A DNA stretch of 64,000 nucleotides from Adiantum capillus-veneris (GCA_014529385.2 CM043952.1:55716619-55780618), one strand, 5' to 3'. Shown: positions 1 to 10,895, counted from the stretch's first letter. Numbers and translations: made by a program. Notes: generated from the sequence alone by a model not told the origin.

Positions 1-23
1 TTGGGAAATTATGACAAAATATC

Positions 24-100
24 GGGGGTATTTTGGGAATTTTTGAAATTTGAGGGGTATTTTGGGAATTTCCACAAATTAGAGGGGTATTTTGGTAATT
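24..100. repeat. Short tandem repeat upstream of the left-edge gene
   Basis: About 2.6 copies of a ~30-bp unit built around GGGGTATTTTGGGAATTT start near 24, 52 and 82. The array sits directly upstream of a TATA box, so it may be part of a promoter. That role is inferred from position only. Confidence 0.7.
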
Positions 101-104
101 GTCC

Positions 105-114
105 CTATATAAAA
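105..114 (+). promoter_or_regulatory. TATA box of left-edge gene
   Basis: CTATATAAAA lies about 90 bp upstream of the ATG at 197, which leaves room for a 5' UTR of 50-60 bases. The following ATG opens a frame ending in a consensus splice donor, so the arrangement reads as a polymerase II core promoter. Confidence 0.55.
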
Positions 115-196
115 ACTAAGCTTTAGCATTATTTACCAAGCAAGGTAAGAGGGGAGAGCCTGTTGAAGGTCAGGCACGTAAGCGAGACAGGCAGTA

Positions 197-789
197 ATGG
201 CCTCTATCACCAGACTGACGCGAGCCTCCCGGCGAACTCAACAATGGCGCCACTTCTGCACAGAGCGAATTGGAAGGGTAGAGGAGAAAGCTATGGCAGC
301 TAACAAGTCCTCTCGTCGCTCAACCACCAGGTATGTTTGATTCTGGCGAATTGATGCAAATGCATGAATTTCATAGAAACATAAGAATCTTCTTCCAAAA
401 CAAAAGAACCCGCAAAGAAAAAGACGACTTCTACGAAAAGGAATAAAAAAGAGTGACGAGAAGTACCCAGGAGAAGACATACAAATCTTGGAGGGTAGCT
501 GTAAGGGGTGGAGAGTGTACAGGCCAACTCTTGAAGCAATTCCGACGTCTCTAACTTGCGGGCTACCAGAGCTACCAGAGGACGCAGCAAAATGGCAAGC
601 AACCTTCATGAAGAATAGGGAGAAGTGGTACAAGGATGGCCAGTTTGATATAGTTTTTCAAGAGGCGCTGCTGCTCGGCGTGGATTTGCAAGACAGATGC
701 TTCATGTTGACGGAACATGCAATTAATGGCTATCGTATTCTCAAGCCAGCGATTATATTCTCATCGAAGATTGATGCCTTAGGAAAGCA
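197..789 (+). CDS. Split gene of unknown product, first two exons
   Basis: The family is not recognised. Exon 1 runs from the ATG at 197 to 330, where AG|GTATGT is a strong donor. Its 44 codons are rich in Arg, Ser and Thr and nearly free of acidic residues at the start (MASITRLTRASRRTQQWRHF), as in a mitochondrial or plastid presequence; the targeting is inferred. Exon 2 is open to 789, where CAG|GTGAGT is another strong donor. Its start is not certain: an acceptor at 418 (or 424) keeps the frame and gives an intron of 87-93 bp. Exon 2 encodes about 120 residues with no known motif, including the stretch KNREKWYKDGQFD. Later exons were not found; the intron opening at 790 is followed at once by transposon-rich DNA. 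The TATA box at 105 supports the start. Confidence is moderate that this is a real gene and nil on function. Confidence 0.5.
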
Positions 790-1397
790 GGTGAGTTTTG
801 CATTCGTGCCGGACCAGCAGTAGAAGCTATTTTCATGATGTGGTGGCAGCAGGGTTTTTTTGAAAATAATACAAGGTTCTGGGCTAATAGACAGCTATCT
901 TAAAAGGCTCTTATGCCCTGTAGGCAACATTATGAAAGCATTTGCTTACAAATCCAAGTTAGTTAGGAGCTCTATGTGAAAAAGTTAGTTAGCAGTCAAA
1001 GGGCCTCAAAAGTGTCATAGTTAAGTGAAATTTCCTTGAATTCGTGTTGTATTTCAAAAAAAAAAAAAGTGTGTGTGTGTGTGTGTGTGTGTGCTCGTGC
1101 GTGCTATGGACTAAAATGCTACATTTGGGAACAAATCCTCGCACCAATGCATTTGGAAATTGTCTTATTCTTACTAAGGATTGGATTTTGGGTCATTTTC
1201 AGGTTTAGTCGTAGATTGCCCTTTCACCACTAGACTAGTAAAAATTGGAAGACAGCTTTAGTTTAATCTAGATGGAATAGTAGAGAAGAACCAGGTGGTA
1301 ATTGTCTTCGAGCTGAAAATATACATTAGAGCAAGGTATTTGACTTGCCTTTAGCTATTCTAGAGCCTCATAAAGATCACTTTCTAGCTGCTAGAGG
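790..1397. other. Intron or intergenic stretch, no gene seen
   Basis: The stretch follows the donor at 790. It holds a short A run and a (GT)12 tract at 1069-1093 but no further exon that I could join in phase. It ends at the 8-bp target duplication of the MITE at 1398. Confidence 0.5.
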
Positions 1398-1570
1398 CAT
1401 AGTAACAGGGAATGGCCCTTTTCAGGTTGTCGTTCCCTGTTCCCAATCTAGCTTTCCGTTCCGAAACCCCGTTCCGTGTTTCAGATGTGAGTGTCCAAAA
1501 CAGGGAATGGCATTTTATACAGTTGTCGTTCCCCGTTCCCCGTTCCGATTTGCCGTTCTTGGTAACTATG
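1398..1570. mobile_element. hAT-like MITE, GGAACG-rich family, copy 1
   Basis: This 173-bp element begins CATAGTAACAGGGAATGG and ends GGTAACTATG, imperfect terminal inverted repeats of the form CATAG(T)TAAC. It is flanked by GCTAGAGG (1390-1397) and GCCAGAGG (1571-1578), an 8-bp target duplication with one mismatch. Eight-base duplications are typical of the hAT superfamily. The inside is rich in GTTCC/GGAAC words and has no coding capacity. Two related copies lie at 8115 and around 36085-41915. Confidence 0.75.
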
Positions 1571-1879
1571 GCCAGAGGTACATCTAGAGTGGATGATGTT
1601 CTGGATCTTGAGGATAATGTGATATCATTCCCTCTTGCCTAAAGAAACTATGGAATGGGCCATCATTATTGGCATCTATGGCATAGAATCCAAAAAATGT
1701 ACAGCCTCTTCAACCATTTCCTTCGTTGCAAACTGAAAAAAGATTGGGAGACTAGCGCATCTAACATCGGCATAAAAACCATTCTATGTTGATATGATAG
1801 CCAAACGCATGTATTTATTGTTGCAACTTGAGGCTCGGCTTGAAGCACATGCAAATTCGATTTGACATTGTACATATTA

Positions 1880-3478
1880 TGTCACCATATGGAAAAGTAG
1901 GCTCTCAAAAGTATGGACCAGCAAGCTGCCATTAAAACAAAGGGTCTTCCTATGGAGATGTGACCTCAGAGAGGCCACTTGGTTGGGAGTAGGCCTCATG
2001 TTTCTTGGCCCATGGCAGCAGGTCCAGCGCGCTCTCTAGGTGACTGGCTAGAGTTCACAGGTTTGTCAGAGGAGGTGCAGGGTGTCCAGCTACAGGGCAT
2101 GAGAGGGGTTCAGAGCATGTGTCAGGACATCTCAGAGTCAGTTCCAGCTGAGTGGCTCACGCCTCTCGAGCCAGTAGCACCCCGATGGATGGGAGCCTTC
2201 ACACGACTGGAGGTTCTCATCTCAGTCAGGGCTTGTTCAGAGACTGTCCCAGCCCTGTTCTTCAAGCTTAAGGGTGGGGGACGATTACAGCGAGTTACAG
2301 TAGAGGCCCCGCAGGTAGCAGAGTGCCGTTTCCAGAGGATCCGAGTTGTGGGCATCTGTGGGAGGACTTGCGTCATAGACCCTGACCCAGCAGCTCTCGA
2401 GACAGGACACTGGAGGCTATGGGCTTGGGAGTGCTGTCCACTGGCACGAGTACAGTGGGATCCTGGTGAGTGGCTTTGGAGGGACCCCTTCTCTTCTGCA
2501 GACCGCCCAGGAGTCCCTTTCTTTCAGTACACTGTTCGGCTTGGACGTCATATACTTGCAGCGCAGAGAGAGGCCCGCCCCGCTGCAGCACGGCATTGGC
2601 AGGAGGGTCTCACAGTTGAGTTCTTGGCAGCTTTTTGGCAGAGGCTGTGGGACTCCAGACAGCCGAGGCGCGTCACTTTGTTCCAGTGGTTGGTTGCACA
2701 CAGAGCCACAGCATTAGGGAGTTGGCTTGTGCATAGTGGTCTCTCGGCCGCATGTACAGCCTGTGACCAGTTGGTGGAGAGTCAACGACACTGTCTTTGG
2801 GACTGTCCCTCGGCCCAGCAGGTGTGGCTACGAGTTCTTCGGCTGATGCGTGCCCTCTCCACGGCTCGACAGTACACTTGGGGGGCAGCGGCTTGGTCCA
2901 CCCTCACGGGCCCGGCACTACAGTTTGAGCTATCTTCCGCCAGCAGGATGATAGTGATACAAGGGGGGCGACCTACACTCCAGCCTGCTACAGACCTTAC
3001 TCCACAGGAGTGGTGCAGTGAGAGAGAGGAGTGCTGGGAGCTCATCAGCGGCCTAGCTCTCTGGTTCATCTGGCGGGCCCGTTGTTTCCGCATCTTTGAG
3101 GCTCGCCCTGTGCCACCAGCACAGACTGTTCGTGACTTTTGGCTAGAGCTGATCCATACTCTCAGAGGACAGCTTGAGGGACTACAGGGCAGCTCCGACC
3201 GCATGCAGGAGCGCCGCGAGGCTTTCCTTCGACTCTGGCGCCCTGGGCCTTTCTACACCATGGTCCAGGGGGTGCTCAGATGGCACTACTGTCCACCTGT
3301 GTGGCTCTTCCCTCCTCCCATCTCTTGATTTAGCCCCATTGTATATATGCTGTTTTTTCATTGGGAGAGTCTCCCCATCATGCTTGTTGTAGCCCTCTCT
3401 AGCAGAGGTGGATGTAGCCCTATGGGCAGTTTTCATTAACTAATAGAAGGATCTTTTTCTCGGAAAAAAATAAATAAA
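1880..3478 (+). mobile_element. LINE-C, 5'-truncated non-LTR retrotransposon
   Basis: The copy starts near 1880 inside a zinc-binding reverse-transcriptase tail; a LINE-like stretch reading LPLKQRVFLWRC is visible at about 1932-1967 in another frame. It ends with a 3' UTR and the A-rich tail AAAAAAATAAATAAAT near 3478. The right junction falls inside the gag-like ORF of the neighbouring minus-strand LTR element, so this LINE inserted later. The 5' limit is approximate and no target duplication was found. Confidence 0.65.
1964..3328 (+). CDS. LINE-C ORF2 C-terminal region with zf-RVT domain
   Basis: The open frame runs about 450 codons with no stop; the first ATG in it is at 2012. The middle (around residues 220-300) reads like the zinc-binding domain that follows reverse transcriptase in plant LINEs: a Trp/Arg-rich stretch, VTLFQWLVAHRATALGSW, then ACTACDQLVESQRHCLWDC, giving Cys/His pairs spaced for zinc. 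The tail is Trp/Arg-rich and ends PPVWLFPPPIS. Endonuclease and RT domains are absent because of 5' truncation. GC content is clearly higher than in the neighbours, and the frame is intact whereas almost every other element ORF here is broken. That suggests recent insertion or, less likely, retention for function. Confidence 0.7.
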   Translation, partial: PQRGHLVGSRPHVSWPMAAGPARSLGDWLEFTGLSEEVQGVQLQGMRGVQSMCQDISESVPAEWLTPLEPVAPRWMGAFTRLEVLISVRACSETVPALFFKLKGGGRLQRVTVEAPQVAECRFQRIRVVGICGRTCVIDPDPAALETGHWRLWAWECCPLARVQWDPGEWLWRDPFSSADRPGVPFFQYTVRLGRHILAAQREARPAAARHWQEGLTVEFLAAFWQRLWDSRQPRRVTLFQWLVAHRATALGSWLVHSGLSAACTACDQLVESQRHCLWDCPSAQQVWLRVLRLMRALSTARQYTWGAAAWSTLTGPALQFELSSASRMIVIQGGRPTLQPATDLTPQEWCSEREECWELISGLALWFIWRARCFRIFEARPVPPAQTVRDFWLELIHTLRGQLEGLQGSSDRMQERREAFLRLWRPGPFYTMVQGVLRWHYCPPVWLFPPPIS

Positions 3479-4481
3479 TCACATCTTGATCATGCAAATC
3501 ATCATGCTTATCATTATCATGCAAATCATCATGGTGATCATTATCGTGCAATTCCTGTGTGTCATGCTTGGGAGAAGAAGAGACGGAAAGAGTCTCCTTT
3601 TCCCGAATCTCTTGCATCTGTGCCTGCACTTGAGAAAAGAGTCGCAACATCTCTTTCATGTGCCGGTCGTTTATTGCTTTTCTTGCTTTGTTCTCGCGAT
3701 CAAATTCTGCTTCTCTTTCTTCGCGCTCACGATCCAATTCGGCTAGTCTTACTTTGGCTTCCAAGCGTGCTTGCTCGCGCTCACGCGCTATGGTTGCCAT
3801 TCTTTCTTGGTACTTACGATCAATTTCTGGCATTCTTTCTGTTGTTCTTTCTTCGCGTTCTAACTTCCTGTTCATCATCATCTTGTTGAAAAGCTCCAAA
3901 GGAGTTAGTGCAATCCTTGGCGTAGATGGGAAAGGGGGAGGGTCGGAAAAACCTCTTGGTGGGGAAAATTCTTCTTCGTCACTTTCATGCTCACCACCTC
4001 CATGGGAAGTATCCATTCCGCTTTGGGTGATGACCATCCACTGAAGTCTTGTGTTCTTAAGTTCACAAGGAACTTGGGTTCTTGTGGGTCTTGGGTTCTT
4101 GGGTTCTTGAGTAATGCGGTTCTTGACGTTCTTTTTTCGCTTGCAATCTGTGTTAGAGAAGGATCTTCTCTTCACCCGAGTTCTTCTCTTTTCTGCGGGC
4201 GCATCCCTTGGCGGCCTTGCGCTCATACCAAGGTTGCTTTTTCCCACCTCACGTCGATTGGCTGGCCGCTAAGTGCACGGCCCGCTCTCAATGAGTGGAA
4301 AGAGAAACAAGGGGAGGCTGGACAAGCCCTTCTTTCATGGGTTTCCTGTCACTCTTCAAAAACACGACTAGAAATCGACACGCCCAAGAGGACTTGGGCT
4401 ACGTGCGACAGCAACAAGCAAAAAAATTCTTATGGTTCTTTCCTAGAGTGATACAGAACACTACCAAAGCTCTGATACCAA
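3479..4481 (-). mobile_element. Interior 5' part of an LTR retrotransposon (gag side)
   Basis: The segment lies between the LTR at 4482-5419 and the LINE-C tail. A primer-binding site, TGGTATCAGAGC on the minus strand (4469-4480), matches the 3' end of initiator tRNA-Met and abuts the LTR. Everything downstream of the first part of gag is missing. Confidence 0.65.
3480..4247 (-). CDS. Truncated gag-like coiled-coil ORF
   Basis: About 255 codons read from 4247 downward before the frame runs into the LINE-C tail. The N-terminus is basic. An acidic patch (ESDEEEFS) follows, then a long charged helix with repeated Glu/Arg/Ala heptads (AREREQARLEAKVRLAELDR), then a His/Asp-rich run of HDDLHDND repeats. 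Its position 220 bp after a tRNA-Met primer site makes it the start of gag. No zinc knuckle, protease or polymerase remains. The last residues of the apparent ORF come from the LINE-C tail and are not part of the protein. Confidence 0.55.
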
Positions 4482-5419
4482 TGTAAGGTGCAGCAGAAGT
4501 GAATGTTGAACTTTGCTCAAGATGAGTGCTCCGAACTGTGCTCAAGGTTCCTTTTACTTACGGAAGGGAGAGCCTTCCGTTCCTTTAGTGAGAGAGTGTA
4601 AATGATCACAAACAAAGTGGTAAACACTGTGAATGAAGGTGCTGAGACTAAGAGATAGAGAGAGAAGAATGCGACACTAGAATGTTGTCAAACCCTCCTC
4701 CGAAGGCCCCACTCTCTATGGCGAGAGCGGTCTACTATTGATTGCACAAATCTCTACAATGCTTGGACTTGCCGACGATGTCGACGACGATGAGAATGAC
4801 GACGAGACGGGCTGAAATCTGAAAATGCTAAGGGCTGAAATCTGCAAATCTTTATCTGCTGAATTCTGACTCTATGTCGGTGACGATGTCGATGGCGATG
4901 ATGCAACGACGACGCGCTGAAAACCAGATGCTGAAATCTGCGTTTTCCGGGCTGAAACTGCAAACTTCGCAGGATCTGACCGTGCGGCGAGGATCTGCTA
5001 CGGGAAGGTGAGATCTGCGAGGTTCGAGACTTGTTCTGCTATGTCTAAGTGCTGAAAACTGAAAACGCTGGTGGTTCTTGGGATTCCGTCGCGGTGAATC
5101 TGCAAAACGCTGACGTGTTATGCTGATGCAAAAACGCTAGGGCTGAAAATCGTTTGCTGCGGTGGGAATCTGCTAACGCTAGGAAACCTGTTGTGTTGTT
5201 GTCGCCAAGGCTGATTTGCTGAACAAAAACGCCAGGGCTGGTCTTGATCCAAAAGTGCTAGCTTCTCTGCTGTGATGCGAAAACGCTAGAGCATCTTGGG
5301 GATCCTGCTGAGAAGTTGCCTGTTGAGCAAGTGCTCTTGCTGCCTCTTCTACTGTGGAATGCTAGCGCTAGGTTTCTTATATACAAGCTTGTGAAAATTG
5401 CCCTACCCAGTTCCCAACA
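4482..5419 (-). mobile_element. LTR (938 bp) of the truncated gag-like element
   Basis: On the minus strand the LTR starts TGTTGGGAACTGGG (5419 downward) and ends CACCTTACA at 4482, next to the tRNA-Met primer site. A TATA-like TATATAAG lies at about 5375-5385 in that orientation. The middle (about 4790-5290) is a degenerate tandem array of GCTGAAAATCTG-like words. The partner LTR is not in the window. Confidence 0.6.
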
Positions 5420-5729
5420 AAAGTCACTTAAAAATAATAAGTGAAAAATGTCAAAAATAGGATAAATAGGTCTATGCATTGTAAAAATGCTCCTGATGGG
5501 TTATGATGGAAATATGATAATCATGCTGTGTGCAACCAGAGGATATGCATCTACTCTTAAGTGTCTGGACATGCACGGTCTGCAAACAGATCACAAAAGT
5601 GCCATACCAATTCCTAATCTAACTGAACTGAATCCATGTAATGAAGTAGCTTGTCCACGTACACATAGGGTTAGATGTGCACGTGACATCTTTCTTTGCA
5701 CTCGGACGTGACATCTTTCGGTTTCTCTC

Positions 5730-5741
5730 ACGTGTGTGTGT

Positions 5742-5824
<83 letters not shown>
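5730..5824. repeat. (GT)n microsatellite
   Basis: Nearly pure GT dinucleotide runs for about 95 bases, interrupted once near 5748, and directly abuts the LTR that starts at 5825. Confidence 0.9.
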
Positions 5825-5829
<5 letters not shown>

Positions 5830-6409
5830 CATACTTGGACACCCCAAGTCGAGAATCTGACGCAGCACACGTGAGAGAAACCAAAAAAGCCTTAATAAAC
5901 TTAATCACAATTGAGAGAGACGACACAGCCCGGCGTAGCTCTGTCACCAGAGAGATTGGCCCCAAAGTCTTGCGCCCCTTTCGGTATTTCTTTTTATATT
6001 AATGCTTGGCAAAGTACAATGTTTGAGGGTCCCCTCTCTCTGCAGTGCTCCCAAGACAATATGAGGGAGAGAGACCTTGGCAATTCTTTAAAGGCCTCTG
6101 GCCCAAAAGTAATACATGAAAAACTTCAGGTTCTAAAAGCTACTGGTCTTCAAAAGCTACCAGTGCTGCCTAATGTGAAACGAATCGCAAATCGCGGGGG
6201 TCCGTACAAAACGCTTTCACGTCAACAAGTCGTCGCAAATCACGAAAATCCATACAATGGGGCCACAATAGCAATTTGGTCTTCCTTTTAATTTCTAGTG
6301 TCCCTTGGGCCCGATCGAACAGGACCCCATAAGTTGGAACACTTATAAAATATTGTCAGTTTTTGTACGGTTGGTCCAGACGGACATGCCATGTCATCAC
6401 TTTGTGACA
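5825..6409 (-). mobile_element. Gypsy-1-family LTR (585 bp)
   Basis: In plus-strand reading it starts TGTAACATACTTGGACACCCCAAG and ends TTTGTGACA, the reverse of the TGTCACAAA...TGTTACA LTR shared with copies at 23802, 29826, 32583 and 62054. The block CCCCTTTCGGTATTTCTTTTT near 5970-5995 is common to all copies. A polypurine tract (minus strand TTTCAAGAGGGGGGTA) follows at 6410-6425, so this is the 3' LTR of a minus-strand element. Confidence 0.8.
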
Positions 6410-7139
6410 TACCCCCCTCTTGAAATAATTGAAATGGCCCTCGATTACACCTCCAAAAACCAACATAACCCAGAAAACCAGTTCAGTAGACACTGACTCT
6501 AAGTACTGATGCACTAGACAATACATATCTTGCATTTGCACAAAGATGATAGTCAGTGAACATTCAAATCACATTCACATCACTACCTCCGTCAAGATCT
6601 TGGACGAGAATCATGATCTATGATAACATATTTAGCAATCACATCGAGGTCTGTCACTCATCTGTCTCGTAGATGTCTTGATTGACTAGATCTTGTTACT
6701 ATCTTGTCCATCTCATCTCTTCGAAGAACAAGACCAAAATGTTGCAGTTATTTCATCTTTCAAACATGCACGCAATCACTACTCACATGAGAGAGCACAT
6801 GTAACAGATTCATTTTGGGAATTCCCTATTTGAAGTACTTTTTTCATAAAGTCATACAGAAGAATATTATTGTCAGCCCCATCAATATCCTTGAAATTCA
6901 AAGGAAGTTAGTGACTTTAGTCCATCTAGGTACTCTGTGACAAAGAAGCGGAGTAGCTCCCCTTTGGTGCAATCCCGTCTGCACGAGATTCAACCTGTTG
7001 ATCTCCAGGATCTCTCGGAATAGTTGAAGCTAAACCAAAAGCCTCAAGGTAAAGTTCCAGTTCCTGAGGAGTATCTGCGAGGCTGAGCCAAATTCTTAAC
7101 CAGACGTAATTTAAAGATCAAACTCCCTTACCTTCTTAT
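6410..7139 (-). mobile_element. Non-coding 3' interior of a truncated gypsy-1-family element
   Basis: The sequence matches, with many changes, the interior of gypsy-1 at 24399-24990, for example the block CCCTCGATTAC. No coding sequence survives. The segment ends where a G-rich minisatellite begins. Confidence 0.65.
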
Positions 7140-7375
7140 GCTAAACCAATAGAACAGGAGCAAGAGGAGGAGGAGGCTAGATAGCGTTGAAGGGTGACAG
7201 AGGGTATGTAGGGGCAAGGGGTGAGAGAGGGTGGGTAGGAACAAGGGGTGAGGGGGGTTGAGTAGGGGAAAGCTAGGGGGTGGGTAGGGATAAGGAGTGA
7301 GGGGGTTGGGTAGGGCCGAGGGAGGTTGGTTAGGGGTGAGCTAGGGGGTGGGTAGTTGGCAAAAAATTTGATTAG
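7140..7375. repeat. G-rich minisatellite
   Basis: Irregular ~30-bp units of the type GGGTGGGTAGGGACAAGGGGTGAG repeat about seven times. The plus strand carries many closely spaced GGG and GGGG runs, so G-quadruplex formation is possible. The minisatellite lies exactly between the truncated gypsy interior and the truncated start of copia-1. Confidence 0.75.
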
Positions 7376-10300
7376 CACTGAGAAACTTGATGATGAGGGT
7401 TATCATACCTCTTTTGGAGATGCTTCCTGTAAATTTTCAAAGGGTTCTTTGATTGTGGCAAAGAATCCTTTACACTCTACATGTTGCTAGTGTCTAGAAC
7501 AATGTTATATATACACCCGAGTAGCCAAATACCTCTTTGAGGCATTGCTAGCTAGGTCATATGAGTGAAAAGCGAATGAAAGCATTGTCCCATTTGCGTT
7601 ATTTATAGAGTCTTGATTATTCTACCTTTAAGGTCTATGAGCATTGCTTGTATGGTAAACAAACACAGTCATTTGAAAGCAAGTGGCTATAGAAGAAGTG
7701 AACGCTTAGAGTTGATACATAGTGACATTTGTGGTCCTATGATTATTGTCTAATTAGGGGGTGCTTAATTTTTTCCACATTCATAGATCACTATTCTTGC
7801 AGAGTTTGGGTTTATCCTTTTTAACACAAGGATCAAGTGCTTGATGCATTCAAAAAAATTGTCTCATTAGTTGAGAACCAAAGTGGAAAGAAGGTCAAGT
7901 TCTTATGCACTAACAATGGAGGGGAGTATGTTTCAAAGTCTTTTCAAGACTTTTGTAATTCAAAGCAAATCAAATGCAAGTTGACTGCACCATACAATCC
8001 TTTACAAAATGGTATTACAAAGAGGATGAACACAACAATACTAGATAAAGTCAGATGTATGTTGTCTAATGCCAATCTACTCGAAGGGTTTTGGGTAGAA
8101 GAAGTTGCTTTCGCCAGTGTAACAGGGAACGGGGGGAATACAGCTCAAACGTTCCGAAACGGTGTTCCACCTGTTTCCAAAACGGAGATGGGAACGGAAC
8201 GCCGTTCTGGAACGGGGTGTTACCGGAACGGTGTTCCAGAATGGGGGAAACGAGGCGAAACATGAGGCGGAACGACGAAACGGAGGGCAGAACGGACAAA
8301 AGTAGGCATTTGGCGGCAAAAAAGTAGGCTTTTAGGGGTAGATTTGGGGCTATTTGGGGATTATATTTGGTGCACTTTGAGGGCAGATTTGGGGTTGTTT
8401 AGGAGTTTATTTGGGACTAAACTGAATGGAGGTAATTCAAGCCTTACTTTAGTGGACCGTCCCCCCCCCCCCCCCCCCCCCCTTTCCCGTTCCCGTCTCG
8501 TTCCGGACCCTCCCGTTCCCGTTCCTCGTAACTATGGCTATCGCAATTGATCTCATCAATGGGCTACCTAAAGCAAGTTTCAGAGACGCTTTGGTCTAAA
8601 AAGGTTCATTCTTATGAAAATCTTTGAGTTTTTGGTTGTGATTCATTTTATCATGTTCCTAAGAATAAGTGTAGCAAGCTTGACCCCAAGAAAGGAAATG
8701 TATATTCTTGGTCTAAAAAGGTTCATTCGTTTGAACATGTTTGAGTTTTTGGTAGTGAAGCATTCTGTAACATTCCTAAGAATAAGTGTAACAAACTTGA
8801 TCCCAACTCAAGGAAATGTATATTCTTAGGTTATGGCAAGTTTGGCAAAACGGGATATCATCTTTGGGATCCCAAATCCAAAATGATTGTTTGAAGTAAT
8901 GATGTGTACTTCAATGAGCACAAGATGCATACAAGACTTATACCTACTGTTGAGATTCGACGTGTGGTGATTCAAGAGGATGGGATAGTGTATAATAGAG
9001 TACATAATGTACCTAAACAACAACTATAGCATGTGGAAAACCCTCCTATGTTAGAATAAAGAATGGAACAACCTAATGTTCCCGAGTTAAAGAGATCTAA
9101 TCGGGTTTCTCATCCTCTTGGACATTTTGTTCCATCTCTTGACTATGTAAAGTTGACAGATTGCAGTGAGCTTTCATGCTATGAAGAAGCTACCTCTGTA
9201 GATGATAAGCTTATGTGGCAGCTGGCTATGCAAATTGAGATAAATTCTTTGAAGAAGAATGACACTTGGGAGTTGGTATCTCTAAAAGAGGGCATGAATG
9301 GTCTTCCTTGCAAATGGGTCTACAAAATGAAGATCACTTCCATTGATGATAAGCCAAAGTACAAGGCTAAACTAGTTGCTAAGTGTTTTAAGTAGCAAAA
9401 GGGTGTTGATTTTGATGAAATCTTTTCACCACTTGTGAAGATGACTACTCTTCACTTAGTGCTTGCATTGGTAGCCAATGGGGATATTGAACTTATTCAC
9501 ATGGATGTCAAAATGTCATTCTTACATGGGGATCTTCATGAAGTCGTTTATATACAACAACCACAAGGGTTTTTATTGAAGGCAAGGAAAAGAAGGTCTA
9601 CAAACTTAGAAAGGCTCTCTATGCAACAAAACAAGGATCCAGTCAATGGTATCATAAGTTAGTCAATGGTATCATAAGTTTATTGCTTCTATGAGGTCTT
9701 AAGGTTTCAAAAGGAGCAACAAAGATTATTGTCTCTACACAAATCCTATCAATGGTAGTCTTTTGATGTTGTTCTTATATGTAGATGCCATGCTTATTGC
9801 TGGAAAAAGTACTAATGAGATAGATGCATTGCAATCAAAGTTGCATAAGAATTTTGATATGAAGGATTTAGGAGAAGCCAATCACTTGCTTGGTATGAGG
9901 ATTGCCTTACTTATCTCAGACTGAGTACATTTACAAGGTACTTCAACGTTTCAATATGGAGAGGGAGAATATATCCAATAGCTCGTTACCTCCCTATGTA
10001 AAACTTAAACAAGTTGATTGTCCTATATCAGAGAAGGAAAAGGCTGAATTGGCTAAGTTTCCTTATGCATCTGTTGTTGGTAGCTTGATGTATGCCACAA
10101 TTGCTACACGTCCAAACATTGCATTTGTAGTGGAAGTAACTAGTAGATACATGTTTAATGTTGGTAAGAAGCATTGGGAGGCAATGAAAGGAGTGATGAG
10201 ATACTTGAGGGTTACAAGGACAATAAAGGATAAATGGATGTTGATTATGGTTTACTAGTGGCTATGTTTTCACATTTGGTGGAGGTGCAATATCATGAAG

Positions 10301-10723
10301 ATCTTGTTTGCAAGATTGCATTTCTCAATCAACCACTAAGGCATAATATGTGGCCGCCTTTGAAGATTGCAAAGAAGCTAATTTGCTTGCTCGTCTAGTG
10401 GGAGATTTGGGCGTTAATGCTGAGATTTCGATATTGCATTATGACAATCAAAGTTCTATTCACCTAGCAGAAAATTTTGTGTTTCATGTGAAGCCAAAGC
10501 ACATTAAGACCAAGTATCATTTCATTCAAGAGATGCTTGAGGAAAACTGCATCCAACTTGTCAAGGTGCACACATGATAGCCCTGTTGACCTTCTCACAA
10601 AAGGGTTTATCTCCTGAGTGTTTTGCATATTGTCGTGACTTGATGGGCATTGGGTAGAGCCATATACTCTACTTACCCTCTTCTTTTCTTATTGGCACAT
10701 TGGCTTTTTAAGTGGGAGGATTT
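7376..10723 (+). mobile_element. Copia-1, degraded Ty1/copia retrotransposon, 5'-truncated
   Basis: Coding remnants appear in copia order. The GAG-pre-integrase region (KLDDEGYHTSFGD near 7385) comes first. Integrase follows at 7837-8110 (GGEYVSKSFQDFC, then FWVEEVAF), cut by a MITE at 8115 and resuming at 8537. Reverse transcriptase spans 9063-10258 (LPCKWVYKMK; the catalytic region LYVDAMLIAG, where the usual YVDD reads YVDA). RNase H occupies 10350-10577 (VKPKHIKTKYHFI). Multiple stops and frameshifts make it non-functional. A polypurine tract, AAGTGGGAGGA (10710-10720), precedes the 3' LTR. Gag, protease and the 5' LTR are missing. Confidence 0.85.
8115..8536. mobile_element. hAT-like MITE, GGAACG-rich family, copy 2
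   Basis: This 422-bp element starts CAGTGTAACAGGGAACGG and ends CTCGTAACTATG. Flanks GCTTTCGC (8107-8114) and GCTATCGC (8537-8544) are an 8-bp target duplication with one mismatch. Removing the element and one repeat restores the copia integrase frame around ...EEVA and IDLIN, which independently confirms the boundaries. The inside is a dense array of GGAACG/CGTTCC words with a run of about 22 C residues at 8461. Confidence 0.85.
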
Positions 10724-10849
10724 TGGGGATAAATGCCATTAAGCCAATATCATCACAGACTAACCGCTCACTAACCTTAATCCCATGCTTTGTTATTAAT
10801 AATATAAAACAATAAGGAGATCACACATAGTGTGAGAAGAAGCTTCACC

Positions 10850-10895
<46 letters not shown>

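Noticed and set aside
3420-3480. C-terminal 20 or so residues of the gag-like ORF
   Set aside because: They derive from the LINE-C A-rich tail read in reverse, not from gag.
5591-6002. Thr-His / Cys-Val repeat ORFs
   Set aside because: Produced by the (GT)n microsatellite running into an LTR.
7140-7375. CRISPR-like array of spaced repeats
   Set aside because: Units are degenerate, G-rich and without unique spacers; it is a eukaryotic minisatellite in a plant-like genome.
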